From Maritimibacter sp. (GTDB lineage: Bacteria > Pseudomonadota > Alphaproteobacteria > Rhodobacterales > Rhodobacteraceae): a DNA stretch of 64,000 bases. The notes under the pieces are model-generated. The model was not told the origin of the DNA and did no database searches. It was given only the letters and a program-made list of their open reading frames with translations. Both the position numbers and the translations under genes were made by a program. The stretch's first letter is position 1. Every line of letters starts with the position of its first letter. Of this stretch, positions 1 through 8,716 are shown in pieces. Location of the stretch: assembly GCA_017792445.1 (NCBI GenBank), contig CP051232.1, positions 1,550,001 through 1,614,000 on the forward strand. The letters run 5' to 3'.

Positions 1-1106
1 GCGTCCGCCTCGGGCGAGGGGTCATAGACGATCAGCGGCACGCGGGTCGAGGTGTCGTGGAAGAACTGCTTCTCACCCATCCAGTGATCGCCAAGAAAGT
101 CGCCGTGGTCAGAGGTCAGGACGATCATCGTCTCGTCCATCCGCCCGGTGTCTTCCAGCCACTTGAACAGACGCCCCATCTGGTCGTCGCACTGTTTGAT
201 CAGGCCCATGTAGGCAGGGATCACGGCGTTGCGCACCTTGTCGGTCGAGAACGCCTTGCCCACAGGGCTTTCCATCATCCCCTTCAGCACGGGATGCGAT
301 CCGTCGTATTCCGCCTCGCTGCGGATCGGAGCCTGCACGTGTTCCGGGCCGAACATATCGTGGTAGGGCTCGGGCACGATGTAGGGCCAATGCGGCTTGA
401 TGTACGACAGGTGGCACATCCACGGGCCGTCGTGACCCTCGATGAACTCCATCGCGCGGGTGGTCATGTAGGGCGTTTCGCTGTCCTCGTCGGCGATGTT
501 CGCCGCCTCGGTCGAGTTCTTCAGGAACCAGCCCGACAGCACGTTCCCCTCGGCATCGACGCCGGAGTTGGCAAAGTCGTGCCACGGGTTCTCGGACTCG
601 TAGCCGCGCGCTTTCAGGTACTTGGTGTAGTTGTGCGCGTTGGTGATGCCGCCCTCGGCAAAGCTGCCATCGGGCCCTTTCGTCACCATGCCGTCGTCAC
701 GTTCCCAGATGTCAAAGCCGCATTCCGCGACGCGCGCGCCGATCTTCGAATCCGGGTCCAGTCCAAGGCGGGCCATGCCCTCTTCATCGGCCTCCATATG
801 GGTCTTGCCCACCAGCCACGCGTCCATCCCGGCCTCGCGCAGGTGGTCGCCCATGGTCATCTCGCCCACCTTCAGCGGTGTGAAGTTCCAGCTTGCGCCG
901 TGGCTGTGGACGTAGCGACCGGTATAGGTCGACATCCGCGACGATCCGCAGATCGGCGACTGGATATAGGCGCGGGTGAACCGCACGCCCTTCGACGCCA
1001 GCCGGTCGATGTTCGGCGTGTGAAGGTGTTCGTGCCCGTAGCAGCTGAGATAGTCCCAGCGGAGCTGATCGAACATGATGAACAGGATGTTCTTCGGCTT
1101 GGCCAT
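1..1106 (-). CDS. Sulfatase / phosphonate monoester hydrolase family enzyme, C-terminus beyond window
   Basis: Reading the minus strand from the ATG at 1106 gives an open frame to the window edge (about 368 residues), so the 3' end is missing. The N-terminus reads MAKPKNILFIMFDQLRWDYL, the usual first strand of the alkaline phosphatase/sulfatase fold, with the early Asp as a metal ligand. CGSSR around residue 53 fits the C-x-(P/A/S)-x-R formylglycine signature, so this should be a Cys-type hydrolase needing FGE maturation. A later TSDHGDF motif supplies metal ligands. No signal peptide is evident, so it is probably cytoplasmic. Substrate (sulfate ester, choline sulfate or phosphonate monoester) cannot be told from sequence alone. 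A LysR gene lies just upstream on the same strand. Confidence 0.85.
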   Translation of the reverse strand, partial: MAKPKNILFIMFDQLRWDYLSCYGHEHLHTPNIDRLASKGVRFTRAYIQSPICGSSRMSTYTGRYVHSHGASWNFTPLKVGEMTMGDHLREAGMDAWLVGKTHMEADEEGMARLGLDPDSKIGARVAECGFDIWERDDGMVTKGPDGSFAEGGITNAHNYTKYLKARGYESENPWHDFANSGVDAEGNVLSGWFLKNSTEAANIADEDSETPYMTTRAMEFIEGHDGPWMCHLSYIKPHWPYIVPEPYHDMFGPEHVQAPIRSEAEYDGSHPVLKGMMESPVGKAFSTDKVRNAVIPAYMGLIKQCDDQMGRLFKWLEDTGRMDETMIVLTSDHGDFLGDHWMGEKQFFHDTSTRVPLIVYDPSPEAD

Positions 1107-1196
1107 ACTGCGCAAATCCGGCGTCGCGCAGGCCGCGCCGCCGGGGTCCTCCTCCCATTTCCTCGGGCTTCACGCTAGCGACGGGGTGTCCGCAAA

Positions 1197-1211
1197 GGAA
1201 ATAGCAATTCC
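1197..1211. promoter_or_regulatory. Possible LysR operator upstream of the sulfatase gene
   Basis: The interrupted dyad GGAAAT-AGC-AATTCC lies about 90 bp upstream of the sulfatase start and just past the 3' end of the LysR gene. The size and T/A placement suit a LysR-type site, but a single short dyad is weak evidence. Confidence 0.22.
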
Positions 1212-1232
1212 GGAAACATCATAACCGTTCCG

Positions 1233-2150
1233 CTATGACAGGCCGAGCGCCACCACCTCGTCCCGGATCATCTGGATCAGCAATTGCGCCGGGGCCGACA
1301 GCTTGCGCCCCGCGACGTTCGAGATGCCGACAGCTCCCATCAGCTGCGGCGCATCCACGTCCAGGGTGATGACGGTGCCCGCCGCGATCTCCTGTCGCAT
1401 CGCGCCAAGGGGCAGGCAGACCACCGCGTCAGAGGCCTGAAGGTAGTTGCGCGAGAACTCGAAGGACACGGTTTCGATCATGTTGCTGAAACCACTGACG
1501 CCCTGACTGATGACGAAGCGGTTGATCTCGTCGCGGATGATGGTGCCCCCGGACGGCAGGATGACCGGGAAGCCGTCGATCTCGGCGACTTTCACCCCGG
1601 TACGTTGGGCAAGCGGATGGCCGGCACGGGCGAAGAACACAAGCCCCTCGCTATAGAGATGCTCGAAGTTCAGGCCCGCCATTTTCTCGGCCGCCGTGAT
1701 GCGGCCAAAGCCGAAATCGACGTCGCCATCGCGCAGGCGGTGGTGCAGCAGGCCGCTGGCGACGGTCTCAAGCTCGACATCCACCTCTGGGTACAGCGAC
1801 TTGAACCGCCGCACCGCGCCCGGCATCACGACCCGCACCACGTTGGGCATCGCGAAGGCCGTGACTTTCTGCGCGCCCATCTGGCCGCGCATCGTTTCGA
1901 TGCCCCGGTCCACCTGTCCGAGACCGGCACTGACATAGGACAGCAGGGTGCGCCCCGCCTCGTTCAGTTCCAGCCCGGTCGAGGTGCGTTCGAACAGGGG
2001 CGAGCCCATCTCTTCCTCGAACTCGCGCAGCGACCTCGACACGCTGGGCTGCACGGTCCCCAGCACCTCGGCGGCGCGGGTGGCAGAGCCGTGACGCGCG
2101 ACGGCAAGAAAGCAGCGCAGATGCCGCATACGAATTCGGTTATGGCTCAT
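1233..2150 (-). CDS. LysR-family transcriptional regulator (PcaQ/GbpR-like)
   Basis: A 305-residue LysR protein. The N-terminal winged HTH (about residues 8-65) reads RMRHLRCFLAVARHGSATRA and continues with a VQPSVSRSLREFE recognition helix. A periplasmic-binding-like effector domain fills about residues 95-300. The start at 2150 is chosen because the protein then begins MSHNRIRM and a GGGGGAT stretch sits about 10 bases upstream. The longer frame to 2237 has no supporting features. The HTH resembles the PcaQ/GbpR group, which bind aromatic acids or sugars. It is followed by the sulfatase gene on the same strand and is divergent from the alkaline phosphatase. Control of the sulfatase is the simplest inference; the effector is unknown. 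Confidence 0.9.
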   Translation of the reverse strand: MSHNRIRMRHLRCFLAVARHGSATRAAEVLGTVQPSVSRSLREFEEEMGSPLFERTSTGLELNEAGRTLLSYVSAGLGQVDRGIETMRGQMGAQKVTAFAMPNVVRVVMPGAVRRFKSLYPEVDVELETVASGLLHHRLRDGDVDFGFGRITAAEKMAGLNFEHLYSEGLVFFARAGHPLAQRTGVKVAEIDGFPVILPSGGTIIRDEINRFVISQGVSGFSNMIETVSFEFSRNYLQASDAVVCLPLGAMRQEIAAGTVITLDVDAPQLMGAVGISNVAGRKLSAPAQLLIQMIRDEVVALGLS

Positions 2151-2230
2151 GGGACAAGCTATCCCCCATTTCAGCCCTTCGCGAAAGACGGATGTGGACA
2201 AGCGCCGGGTTGCCAGGTTGCCGTCGCGGC

Positions 2231-2248
2231 CTGTCACAAAAGGTTCAT
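2231..2248 (+). promoter_or_regulatory. Weak Pho-box-like site upstream of alkaline phosphatase
   Basis: CTGTCAC at 2231-2237 is followed 11 bp later by GGTTCAT (4 of 7 match to CTGTCAT). This is the spacing of a PhoB direct repeat, 71 bp before the alkaline phosphatase ATG. Only one half-site is good, so this is tentative, but the gene it precedes is a classical Pho regulon member. Confidence 0.3.
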
Positions 2249-2318
2249 GCAGACTTTACAGGATCCTCACACCGGGGACCCAAGGAACGCCTCGGAACAC
2301 TGCCAGGGAGCTTCCAAA

Positions 2319-3812
2319 ATGAGAGCTATCGCAATCTCTGCCGTCGCGCTTGCCGCGGCGACGGCGGCCAATGCCCAGAATATCGTTCAAATGGACAGCG
2401 AGTGGTACGCCGCTGGCCAGGAGGCCATTCAGGCCCAGATCGAAAAGCTGATGAACGAGAACAACGCCAAGAACGTGATCCTGATGGTCGCGGACGGCAA
2501 CGGCGTCGGCACCAACTATGCCACGCGCCTGTTCGTCGGCCAGATGGAAGGCGGTCTGGGCGAGGATCACGTCCTGCCCTACGAAACGCCCGACTTCTAC
2601 TCGGCGCTGGTCAAGACCTACAACATCAACGCCCAGACCCCGGACTCTGCTCCGACCGCTGGCGCGATGAACACCGGCGTGAAGCAGCGCTTCAACCTGA
2701 TCAACCTTGGCGGCGACGCGATCCACGACGATTGCTCGACCGTTGAAGGCAACGAACTGACGCTGTTCTCGGAAATCGTCACCGGGATGGGCAAGTCGGT
2801 CGGCATCGTCTCGACCGCGCGCCTGACCCACGCGACGCCCGCCGCCGTCTATTCGAAGACCGCGAACCGCAACTGGGAAGACGCCGTCCCCGAGGGCTGC
2901 ACTGCCCAGAAGGACATCGCCAGCCAGCTGATCGATGCCATGGAAAGCGGCCTGATCGATTTCGCCATGGGCGGTGGCGGTCGCTACTTCCTGCCCGACG
3001 GCACCGAGATGGGTGGCCTTGCCGGTCGTCGCGCCGATGGCACCAACCTGATCGAGATGGCGGAAGGCTTCGGCGCTTCCTTCGTCACCGACCAGGCGGG
3101 CTTTGACGGTCTGGATCTGTCGGCCGACGCGCCGATCCTCGGTCTCTACGAAAACAGCCACATGATGTACGAGGCCGACCGCGCCGACGAGCCGTCGCTG
3201 GCCGAAATGACCGCTGCGGCGATCGAGTACCTGTCGAAGAACGAAGACGGCTACTTCCTCGAAGTCGAAGCGGGTCGCGTCGACCACGGCAACCACGCCG
3301 GCAACGCCTATCGCGCCCTGATGGACGGCAAGGCGTTCGTCGATGCCGTGGCCCTTGCCGACGAGATGACCGATGACGAAGACACCCTGATCATCGTCAC
3401 CGCCGACCACGAGCACGCCATCGCGTTCAACGGCTATTGCGGACGTGGCTCGCCGATCACCGGCCTGTGCTACGACGTTGCCCAAACCGGTATCGAGCAC
3501 TCGGACGAGCCGCTGACCGCCGCCGACGGCAAGCCCTACACCGTCATCGGCTACCTGAACGGCTCTGGTTCGGTTCTGACCGAGCAGGCCGACGGCACCT
3601 TCGCCGCGCCGGAAGGCCGCGCCGAGGTGACGAACGAGGAAGCGATGGACATCGACTATATCCAGCAGGCGATGATCCCGATGTCTTCGGAAACCCACTC
3701 GGGCGAAGACGTTGCCGTCTACGCCAAGGGTCCGTGGGCGCATCTCTTCGACGGCACCATCGAGCAGAACGTGATCTTCCACGTGATGCTGCATGCCGTG
3801 AACGCCGAGTAA
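2319..3812 (+). CDS. phoA: Alkaline phosphatase (PhoA family), exported
   Basis: A 497-residue alkaline phosphatase. It has a Sec signal peptide (residues 1 to about 20, ending ANAQ), a metal-ligand Asp in MVADGNG (about 59), a nucleophile Ser110 in PDSAPTAGAMNTG, and the later metal-site motifs VDHGNHAGN and ITADHEHA. The ATG at 2319 is supported by GGGAG eight bases upstream; the upstream in-frame extension overlaps the divergent LysR gene and is not coding-like. The enzyme should release phosphate from phosphomonoesters in the periplasm and need Zn and Mg. A weak Pho box lies upstream and a GC hairpin follows. Next downstream is a putative ABC module and then a phytase-like esterase, consistent with a phosphate-acquisition neighbourhood. 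Confidence 0.93.
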   Translation: MRAIAISAVALAAATAANAQNIVQMDSEWYAAGQEAIQAQIEKLMNENNAKNVILMVADGNGVGTNYATRLFVGQMEGGLGEDHVLPYETPDFYSALVKTYNINAQTPDSAPTAGAMNTGVKQRFNLINLGGDAIHDDCSTVEGNELTLFSEIVTGMGKSVGIVSTARLTHATPAAVYSKTANRNWEDAVPEGCTAQKDIASQLIDAMESGLIDFAMGGGGRYFLPDGTEMGGLAGRRADGTNLIEMAEGFGASFVTDQAGFDGLDLSADAPILGLYENSHMMYEADRADEPSLAEMTAAAIEYLSKNEDGYFLEVEAGRVDHGNHAGNAYRALMDGKAFVDAVALADEMTDDEDTLIIVTADHEHAIAFNGYCGRGSPITGLCYDVAQTGIEHSDEPLTAADGKPYTVIGYLNGSGSVLTEQADGTFAAPEGRAEVTNEEAMDIDYIQQAMIPMSSETHSGEDVAVYAKGPWAHLFDGTIEQNVIFHVMLHAVNAE

Positions 3813-3833
3813 GGTTCGCCTTCACGAACGTTG

Positions 3834-3858
3834 AAGGGGCCCCTGACGCGGGCCCCTT
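3834..3858 (+). terminator. Hairpin after alkaline phosphatase
   Basis: A perfect 9-bp stem (AAGGGGCCC / GGGCCCCTT) with a 7-base loop starts 21 bases after the stop codon. The T run after it is short (TTCTG), so termination may be partial and allow some read-through into the next operon. Confidence 0.6.
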
Positions 3859-3914
3859 CTGCCGTTAATCTGACGGCACGTTTCCCGACCGACTCGATGC
3901 ACTCGGAGGATCCG

Positions 3915-4346
3915 ATGATTTCCCGCCGCACCCTGCTGACTTCCGCCGCCGCAGCGATGCCGATGGCCGCCGCCCCGTCGCTTGCCGCAACCGAGGGCCC
4001 GCTGAAACTGCGCGAGCTTTACAACAAGGACCGCAGCTTTTCCGATCTCGCGCTGTCGCTGGAAGGCCAGCGCCTGACCGTCGAAGGCTACATGGCGCCG
4101 CCGCTGAAGGCGGACAGCCAGTTCTTCGTCCTGACCAAGATCCCCATGTCCGTCTGCCCCTTCTGCGAGACGGAAGCGGAGTGGCCGGACGACATCCTTG
4201 CCATCTACACCAAGCGAACGCTCGACGTGATCCCGTTCAACGTAAAGATCGAGACGCGCGGCGTGCTGGAGCTTGGCAGCTTCAAGGACCCCGACACCGG
4301 CTTTCTCAGCCGCGTCCGTCTTTCCGACGCCACCTACGCGCGGTAA
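3915..4346 (+). CDS. Tat-exported DUF3299-like periplasmic protein, ABC module partner
   Basis: A 143-residue protein starting at the second of two nearby ATGs, directly after CGGAGGA. SRRTLLTS followed by an alanine-rich stretch is a twin-arginine signal ending near SLAA. The mature part contains CPFCETEAEWP, a Cys-x-x-Cys motif that I associate with DUF3299-type proteins. It may bind metal or be redox active. Ten bases downstream starts a LolD-like ATPase and then an FtsX-like permease, so the three genes form one operon. Function is unproven. From memory, similar sets occur in zinc-regulated loci of Vibrio, which would fit a neighbour of a zinc-dependent phosphatase. Confidence 0.72.
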   Translation: MISRRTLLTSAAAAMPMAAAPSLAATEGPLKLRELYNKDRSFSDLALSLEGQRLTVEGYMAPPLKADSQFFVLTKIPMSVCPFCETEAEWPDDILAIYTKRTLDVIPFNVKIETRGVLELGSFKDPDTGFLSRVRLSDATYAR

Positions 4347-4355
4347 GCAAGCTCC

Positions 4356-5039
4356 ATGACCCTGCCCCTAAGCGTGCGCGGCCTGTCCGTGCCCAACCCG
4401 CGCGGCCGCGCGATCCTGACCGTCGACGAACTGGACATCCCCGCGGGGTCGCTGGTGGGTGTTCGGGGGCCGTCGGGCGCGGGCAAGTCCACGCTGCTGT
4501 ACGCGCTGGCCGGTCTGTGGTCCGGCGCGAAGGGGGCGGTGCGCTGGGGCGAAACCGAGATACTTGCACTGTCCGACGCGCGGCGAACCGCGTTTCGCGC
4601 CGATCATTTCGGGATGATCTTTCAGGATTTCCTGCTGTTCGAGGAACTGTCGGCCGCCGGCAATGCCGGGCTGGTCAGCCTGTTCCGCCGTCGCCGCGAC
4701 CGCGCGGGCGTAACGAAACGCGCGCGTCAGGGGCTGGCGCGTCTTGGCCTGACCGACACGCCCCGCGCCGTCGCCAGTTTCTCGGGCGGCGAACGTCAGC
4801 GCGTCGCGGTCGCCCGCGCGCTGGCGCATGACCCGCACGTCCTGCTGGCCGACGAACCCACCGCCAGCCTGCACCGCGAGGCGGCGGACGCGCTGATCGA
4901 CGACATGGTGAAACTGGTCCGCGACAGCGGCAAGACGCTGATCGCGGTCAGCCACGATCTTGCCCTGCTGGACCGGATGGATCGCGTGGTTTCGGTCATC
5001 GACGGGCGGGTCGATTGCGACGTCGAGGTGCGCGCATGA
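4356..5039 (+). CDS. ABC transporter ATP-binding protein, LolD/MacB type
   Basis: A 227-residue ATPase with Walker A GPSGAGKST (about residue 40), Q-loop IFQDF, signature FSGGERQRVAVARAL, Walker B VLLADEPTA and H-loop SHD. This spacing is typical of ATPases that drive FtsX/MacB-type mechanotransmission permeases, such as LolD and HrtA. Its stop codon overlaps the permease start as ATGA, which implies translational coupling. Together with the DUF3299-like periplasmic protein it forms a three-component module. The transported or extracted substrate is unknown. The clear choices are a metal or heme system, or lipoprotein/lipid handling. Confidence 0.9.
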   Translation: MTLPLSVRGLSVPNPRGRAILTVDELDIPAGSLVGVRGPSGAGKSTLLYALAGLWSGAKGAVRWGETEILALSDARRTAFRADHFGMIFQDFLLFEELSAAGNAGLVSLFRRRRDRAGVTKRARQGLARLGLTDTPRAVASFSGGERQRVAVARALAHDPHVLLADEPTASLHREAADALIDDMVKLVRDSGKTLIAVSHDLALLDRMDRVVSVIDGRVDCDVEVRA

Positions 5040-6352
5040 TCCGGGATGGCTGGGACGGTTTGCCGGTTCTGACGCAAGAGCTGATCATCTGTGGCGCGCT
5101 GCTGCTGCCGCTGGTGGTCATCGCGGCGCTTCTCACCCGTGGCTATGCGCCGTTCCGCCTGACCCGCGCCATCCTGCGCCGGTTCCTTTGGGCGAACGTC
5201 ATGTTCGTTCTGCTGATTGCCGTTTCGGTCGGCATGGGCATCGGCCTGATCGCGCAGGAGCGCGGACTGCGGCAGGGCATGGCGCATGCCGCGGACAAGT
5301 TCGACATGGTGGTGTCCGCACCGGGCAGCGAGTTGACGATGATGCTGGCCGCCGTGTTCCTGCAGCCGTCGAACGTCGGGTTGCTGGACGGCTACGCCTA
5401 TAACGAGATCGCCGAGCACGAGAACGTCGAGATCGCCGCGCCCATCGCCTTTGGCGACAGCTTTGGCGACGCGCCGGTGATCGGAACGACGGCAGAGTTC
5501 GTGACCTATCTGACCGACGGCGCGCTTGAAGGCCGGCTTTGGGAAGCCACCGACGAGGCCGTGGCGGGCGCTGCGGTCGGACTTGCCGTAGGCGACAGCT
5601 TCACCCCGTCGCACGGTATCGGTGACAGCGCCGAGGAGCACGGCCACGACGGGGTTGGCTTTCGCGTGGTCGGACAGATGCCGCGCACCGGCACGCCTTG
5701 GGACCGTGCGATCCTGATCCCGGTCGAAGCCGTGTGGGAAGTCCATGGTCTTGCCAACGGCCACGCGCCAGAGGCGGGCGACCGGATCGGTCCGCCCTTC
5801 GACGCCAAGTTTTTCCCCGGCACACCGGCCGTGATCGTCCGCGCCTCTGCGCTGTGGGCCAACTATGCCCTGCGCAACGAATTCACCCGCGACAGCGAGA
5901 TGATGGCGTTCTTCCCCGGAAGCGTCTTGGCCAACCTGTACCGCATCATGGGCGACGTGCGGCAGGCGATGTCGCTGATGTCCATCGTCACGCAGATCCT
6001 GGTCGCGGCCAGCGTGCTGCTGGGGCTGTTCATCCTGACCCGGCTGTTCCAGCGACAGGTCGCGATGCTGCGCGCGCTTGGCGCACCGCGGCGGTTCGTG
6101 ATGGCGGTGGTCTGGCTGTATGGCGCGACACTGCTGACAGTCGGAACGCTGCTGGGCGTGGCCTTCGGCTTTGCCGCCGCCGCCGCGCTGTCGCGGATCG
6201 TCACGCAGCGGACCGACATCCTGGTCACGGCGTCGCTGGGATGGAGTGAGGTGCATCTTGCGCTGGCCTTCCTGTCGGCGACCTGCGTGCTTGCCCTGAT
6301 ACCCGCGCTGGCACTGCTGCGGCAGCCGATCGTGGCCAATCTGAGGTCCTGA
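5036..6352 (+). CDS. FtsX-like ABC permease
   Basis: A 438-residue membrane protein. It has transmembrane helices near residues 15-35 and 50-70, a periplasmic domain of roughly 220 residues, then three helices in the C-terminal FtsX domain (about 310-435) with the coupling motif RALGAPRRF. The periplasmic part contains a His/Glu-rich stretch (AEEHGHDG, about residue 200) and HGLANGHAPE. These could bind metal, though that is only suggestive. The ATG at 5036 overlaps the ATPase stop. The gene ends about 30 bases before the Pho box array of the next gene, so it is the last gene of its operon. Confidence 0.88.
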   Translation: MIRDGWDGLPVLTQELIICGALLLPLVVIAALLTRGYAPFRLTRAILRRFLWANVMFVLLIAVSVGMGIGLIAQERGLRQGMAHAADKFDMVVSAPGSELTMMLAAVFLQPSNVGLLDGYAYNEIAEHENVEIAAPIAFGDSFGDAPVIGTTAEFVTYLTDGALEGRLWEATDEAVAGAAVGLAVGDSFTPSHGIGDSAEEHGHDGVGFRVVGQMPRTGTPWDRAILIPVEAVWEVHGLANGHAPEAGDRIGPPFDAKFFPGTPAVIVRASALWANYALRNEFTRDSEMMAFFPGSVLANLYRIMGDVRQAMSLMSIVTQILVAASVLLGLFILTRLFQRQVAMLRALGAPRRFVMAVVWLYGATLLTVGTLLGVAFGFAAAAALSRIVTQRTDILVTASLGWSEVHLALAFLSATCVLALIPALALLRQPIVANLRS

Positions 6353-6379
6353 CAGCCTTCGGCCGCAACCGTATTGCCA

Positions 6380-6408
6380 CTGTCATACAGCTGTCACCCC
6401 GCTGTCAT
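6380..6408 (+). promoter_or_regulatory. Pho box array (three 11-bp direct repeats)
   Basis: CTGTCAT (6380), CTGTCAC (6391) and CTGTCAT (6402) occur at exact 11-bp spacing, matching the PhoB box of tandem CTGTCA(T/C)-N4 units and adding a third unit. The array ends 48 bp before the start codon of the phytase-like gene. This arrangement should give PhoB-dependent activation under phosphate starvation. Confidence 0.85.
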
Positions 6409-6456
6409 CTCGCGGCGCTAGCCCGGCCCGGCATATTGCCAATAAGGGGACAATCC

Positions 6457-8616
6457 ATGCTTAGCAGACTGCTCCTTGCAGCCTCCTCGCTCGCGCTGAT
6501 CGCGGGCGGCGCCGAGGCTCAGGTCTTCAACCGCATCGCCAGCTACCCGGTGTCCGAGAACTCGGGCGCCGATGCCGACACCGAAACCTCGCCCGAGATC
6601 ATCGCGGCGACCGAGGACGGCATGACGCTGGTCTACTCGGACAGCCCGCTGGGCGTCATCGGCATGATCGACATCACCGACCCCGCCGCGCCGAAGGGCA
6701 AGGGCGTGATCGAGGTGGACGGCGAGCCGACCGCGGTTTCCGTCATCGGCTCGATCGCCTTCGCCGGGGTGAACACCTCGGAAAGCTACACCGATCCTTC
6801 GGGCAAGATGATCTCGATCGACACCGCGACCGGCGAGATCACCGGCGAATGCGTGCTGGCGGGCCAGCCCGACTCGACCGCGCCCGCGAAGGACGGATCC
6901 TTTGTCGTGATCGCCATCGAGAACGAGCGTGATGAAGACCTTGGCGACGGCGGCCTGCCGCAGATGCCCGCCGGTGCGGTGCAAATCGTTCCCGTCGCCG
7001 ATGGCGCGATGAACTGCGACGGCATCATCACCGTGGACGTGACCGGCATCGCCGACATCGCCCCGGAAGATCCCGAGCCCGAATTCGTCGACGTGAACGA
7101 GGCCGGCCAGATCGCCGTGACGATGCAGGAAAACAACCACATCGTCATCATCAACTCGGACGGCACCATCGCCAGCCACTTCTCTGCCGGTGCGGTCGAC
7201 CTGGAAGGCATCGACACCGAAGAGGAAGGCGCGCTGGTCTTCACCGACAGCCAGCCGGGCCGCCTGCGCGAGCCCGACGCGGTTCAGTGGCTGGACAACG
7301 ACCGCATCGTCATCGCCAACGAAGGCGACTGGAACGGCGGCGCGCGCGGCTTCACCATCTTCAACAAGGATGGCACCGAGCTGTACGAGAATTACACCGG
7401 CATCGAGTACGAAGCCGTGATGGCGGGCCACTATCCGGAAGACCGGTCCGGCAACAAGGGCGTCGAGCCCGAGGGGATGGAAGTCGGCTTCTTCGGCGAC
7501 GACACCTATATTTTCCTGCTGCTGGAACGCGCTTCGCTGGTCGGCGTCTACAAGGACACCGGCGCCGATCCCGAGTTCATCCAGCTTCTGCCGTCGGGCA
7601 TCGGCCCGGAAGGCGCCTATGCGATCCCGTCGCGTGGCCTGCTGGTCACCGCGAACGAGACCGACCTTGGCCCCGATGGCGGCGTGCGTGCGCACGTGAT
7701 GCTGTACGAACTGGGGGACGGCCCCGCCGCCTATCCGCAGATCAAGTCGACCATGGACGGTGACACCCCGATCGGCTGGGGCGCGCTGTCGGGCCTTGCC
7801 GCCGACCCGTCCGAAGCCGGCAAACTGTACGCCGTGTCGGACAGCTTCTACGGCATGCAGCCGTCGATCTTCACCATCGACGCAACGCAGACCCCGGCGC
7901 TGATCACCGAAAAGACGGTCATCACCCGCGAAGGCGTTCCGGCGCAGGGCTTCGACCTTGAGGGCGTGTTCGCCAACGAGGACGGCAGCTTCTACGTGGC
8001 CTCCGAGGGCCGTCTGGACCGTGGCATCCTGCACGCGATCTATCACATCGCCGACGATGGCGAGATCGAGGAAGTGATCCCCTTCCCGAAAGAGATCATG
8101 GCCGTGGAACGCCGCTGGGCCGCCGAAGGCGTGACCCGTATCGGCGACGTTCTGTGGGTCGCGATCCAGCGTGGCTTCGACGACGACCCCGCGAACCAGG
8201 TGAAACTGCTGTCCTACGATCTGGAAGCGAAGGAATGGGGCGGCGTCGCCTACCCGACCGAACCTGTCGAAAGCGGCTGGGTCGGCCTGTCGGACATCAC
8301 CTATGCCGGTGGCGACGTGGTCTACATCATCGAGCGCGACAACCAGATCGGTGCGAATGCCGCGATCAAGGCGCTGTACTCGGTGCCGCTGTCGGATCTC
8401 GAGCCGGTGGCGCTGACCGAGGAACTTCCGGTCGTGACCAAGACGCTGGTGCACGACTTCCTGCCGGACCTGCAGGCGCTGAACGGTTTTGTCGTCGACA
8501 AGATCGAGGGCTTCACCATCGACGCGGACGGCAACGCCTATGCCGCCACCGACAATGACGGTGTCGACGACAGCTCTGGCGAGACGCTGTTCTTCAAGGT
8601 CGACATGGATATGTAA
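6457..8616 (+). CDS. Secreted esterase-like phytase-family protein
   Basis: A 719-residue exported protein with a signal peptide (residues 1 to about 23, ending AEA). The start at 6457 follows AAGGGGA by 7 bases. The first half looks like a beta-propeller of the choice-of-anchor-I type, with repeated strands such as VTMQENNHIVIIN and LVFTDSQPGRLREPDAVQW. The second half (about 400-719) matches the esterase-like activity of phytase domain, with acidic Ca-binding-looking segments (DADGNAYAATDNDGVDDSSGE). It probably releases phosphate or cleaves phosphoesters outside the cytoplasm. The triple Pho box upstream and a strong terminator downstream make it a single-gene Pho transcript. Exact substrate is unknown. 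Confidence 0.85.
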   Translation: MLSRLLLAASSLALIAGGAEAQVFNRIASYPVSENSGADADTETSPEIIAATEDGMTLVYSDSPLGVIGMIDITDPAAPKGKGVIEVDGEPTAVSVIGSIAFAGVNTSESYTDPSGKMISIDTATGEITGECVLAGQPDSTAPAKDGSFVVIAIENERDEDLGDGGLPQMPAGAVQIVPVADGAMNCDGIITVDVTGIADIAPEDPEPEFVDVNEAGQIAVTMQENNHIVIINSDGTIASHFSAGAVDLEGIDTEEEGALVFTDSQPGRLREPDAVQWLDNDRIVIANEGDWNGGARGFTIFNKDGTELYENYTGIEYEAVMAGHYPEDRSGNKGVEPEGMEVGFFGDDTYIFLLLERASLVGVYKDTGADPEFIQLLPSGIGPEGAYAIPSRGLLVTANETDLGPDGGVRAHVMLYELGDGPAAYPQIKSTMDGDTPIGWGALSGLAADPSEAGKLYAVSDSFYGMQPSIFTIDATQTPALITEKTVITREGVPAQGFDLEGVFANEDGSFYVASEGRLDRGILHAIYHIADDGEIEEVIPFPKEIMAVERRWAAEGVTRIGDVLWVAIQRGFDDDPANQVKLLSYDLEAKEWGGVAYPTEPVESGWVGLSDITYAGGDVVYIIERDNQIGANAAIKALYSVPLSDLEPVALTEELPVVTKTLVHDFLPDLQALNGFVVDKIEGFTIDADGNAYAATDNDGVDDSSGETLFFKVDMDM

Positions 8617-8663
8617 GGAAAGGTCGGCTTCGGGTCCCACCGGGGCCTTCCGCCAAAAAGAAT

Positions 8664-8701
8664 GCCGCCGCGCGACCCCCATCGCGCGGCGGCTTTTCTT
8701 T
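8664..8701 (+). terminator. Strong bidirectional Rho-independent terminator
   Basis: A perfect 12-bp stem (GCCGCCGCGCGA / TCGCGCGGCGGC) with a 6-base loop is followed by TTTTCTTT and preceded by AAAAAGAA. It can therefore end both the esterase transcript and the convergent minus-strand gene that stops at 8717. Confidence 0.93.
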
Positions 8702-8716
8702 ACGCAGGTGGCCGGC

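Noticed and set aside
6418-8682. 754-codon minus-strand frame
   Set aside because: Antisense of the phytase-like esterase; His/Asp/Val-rich composition typical of shadow frames.
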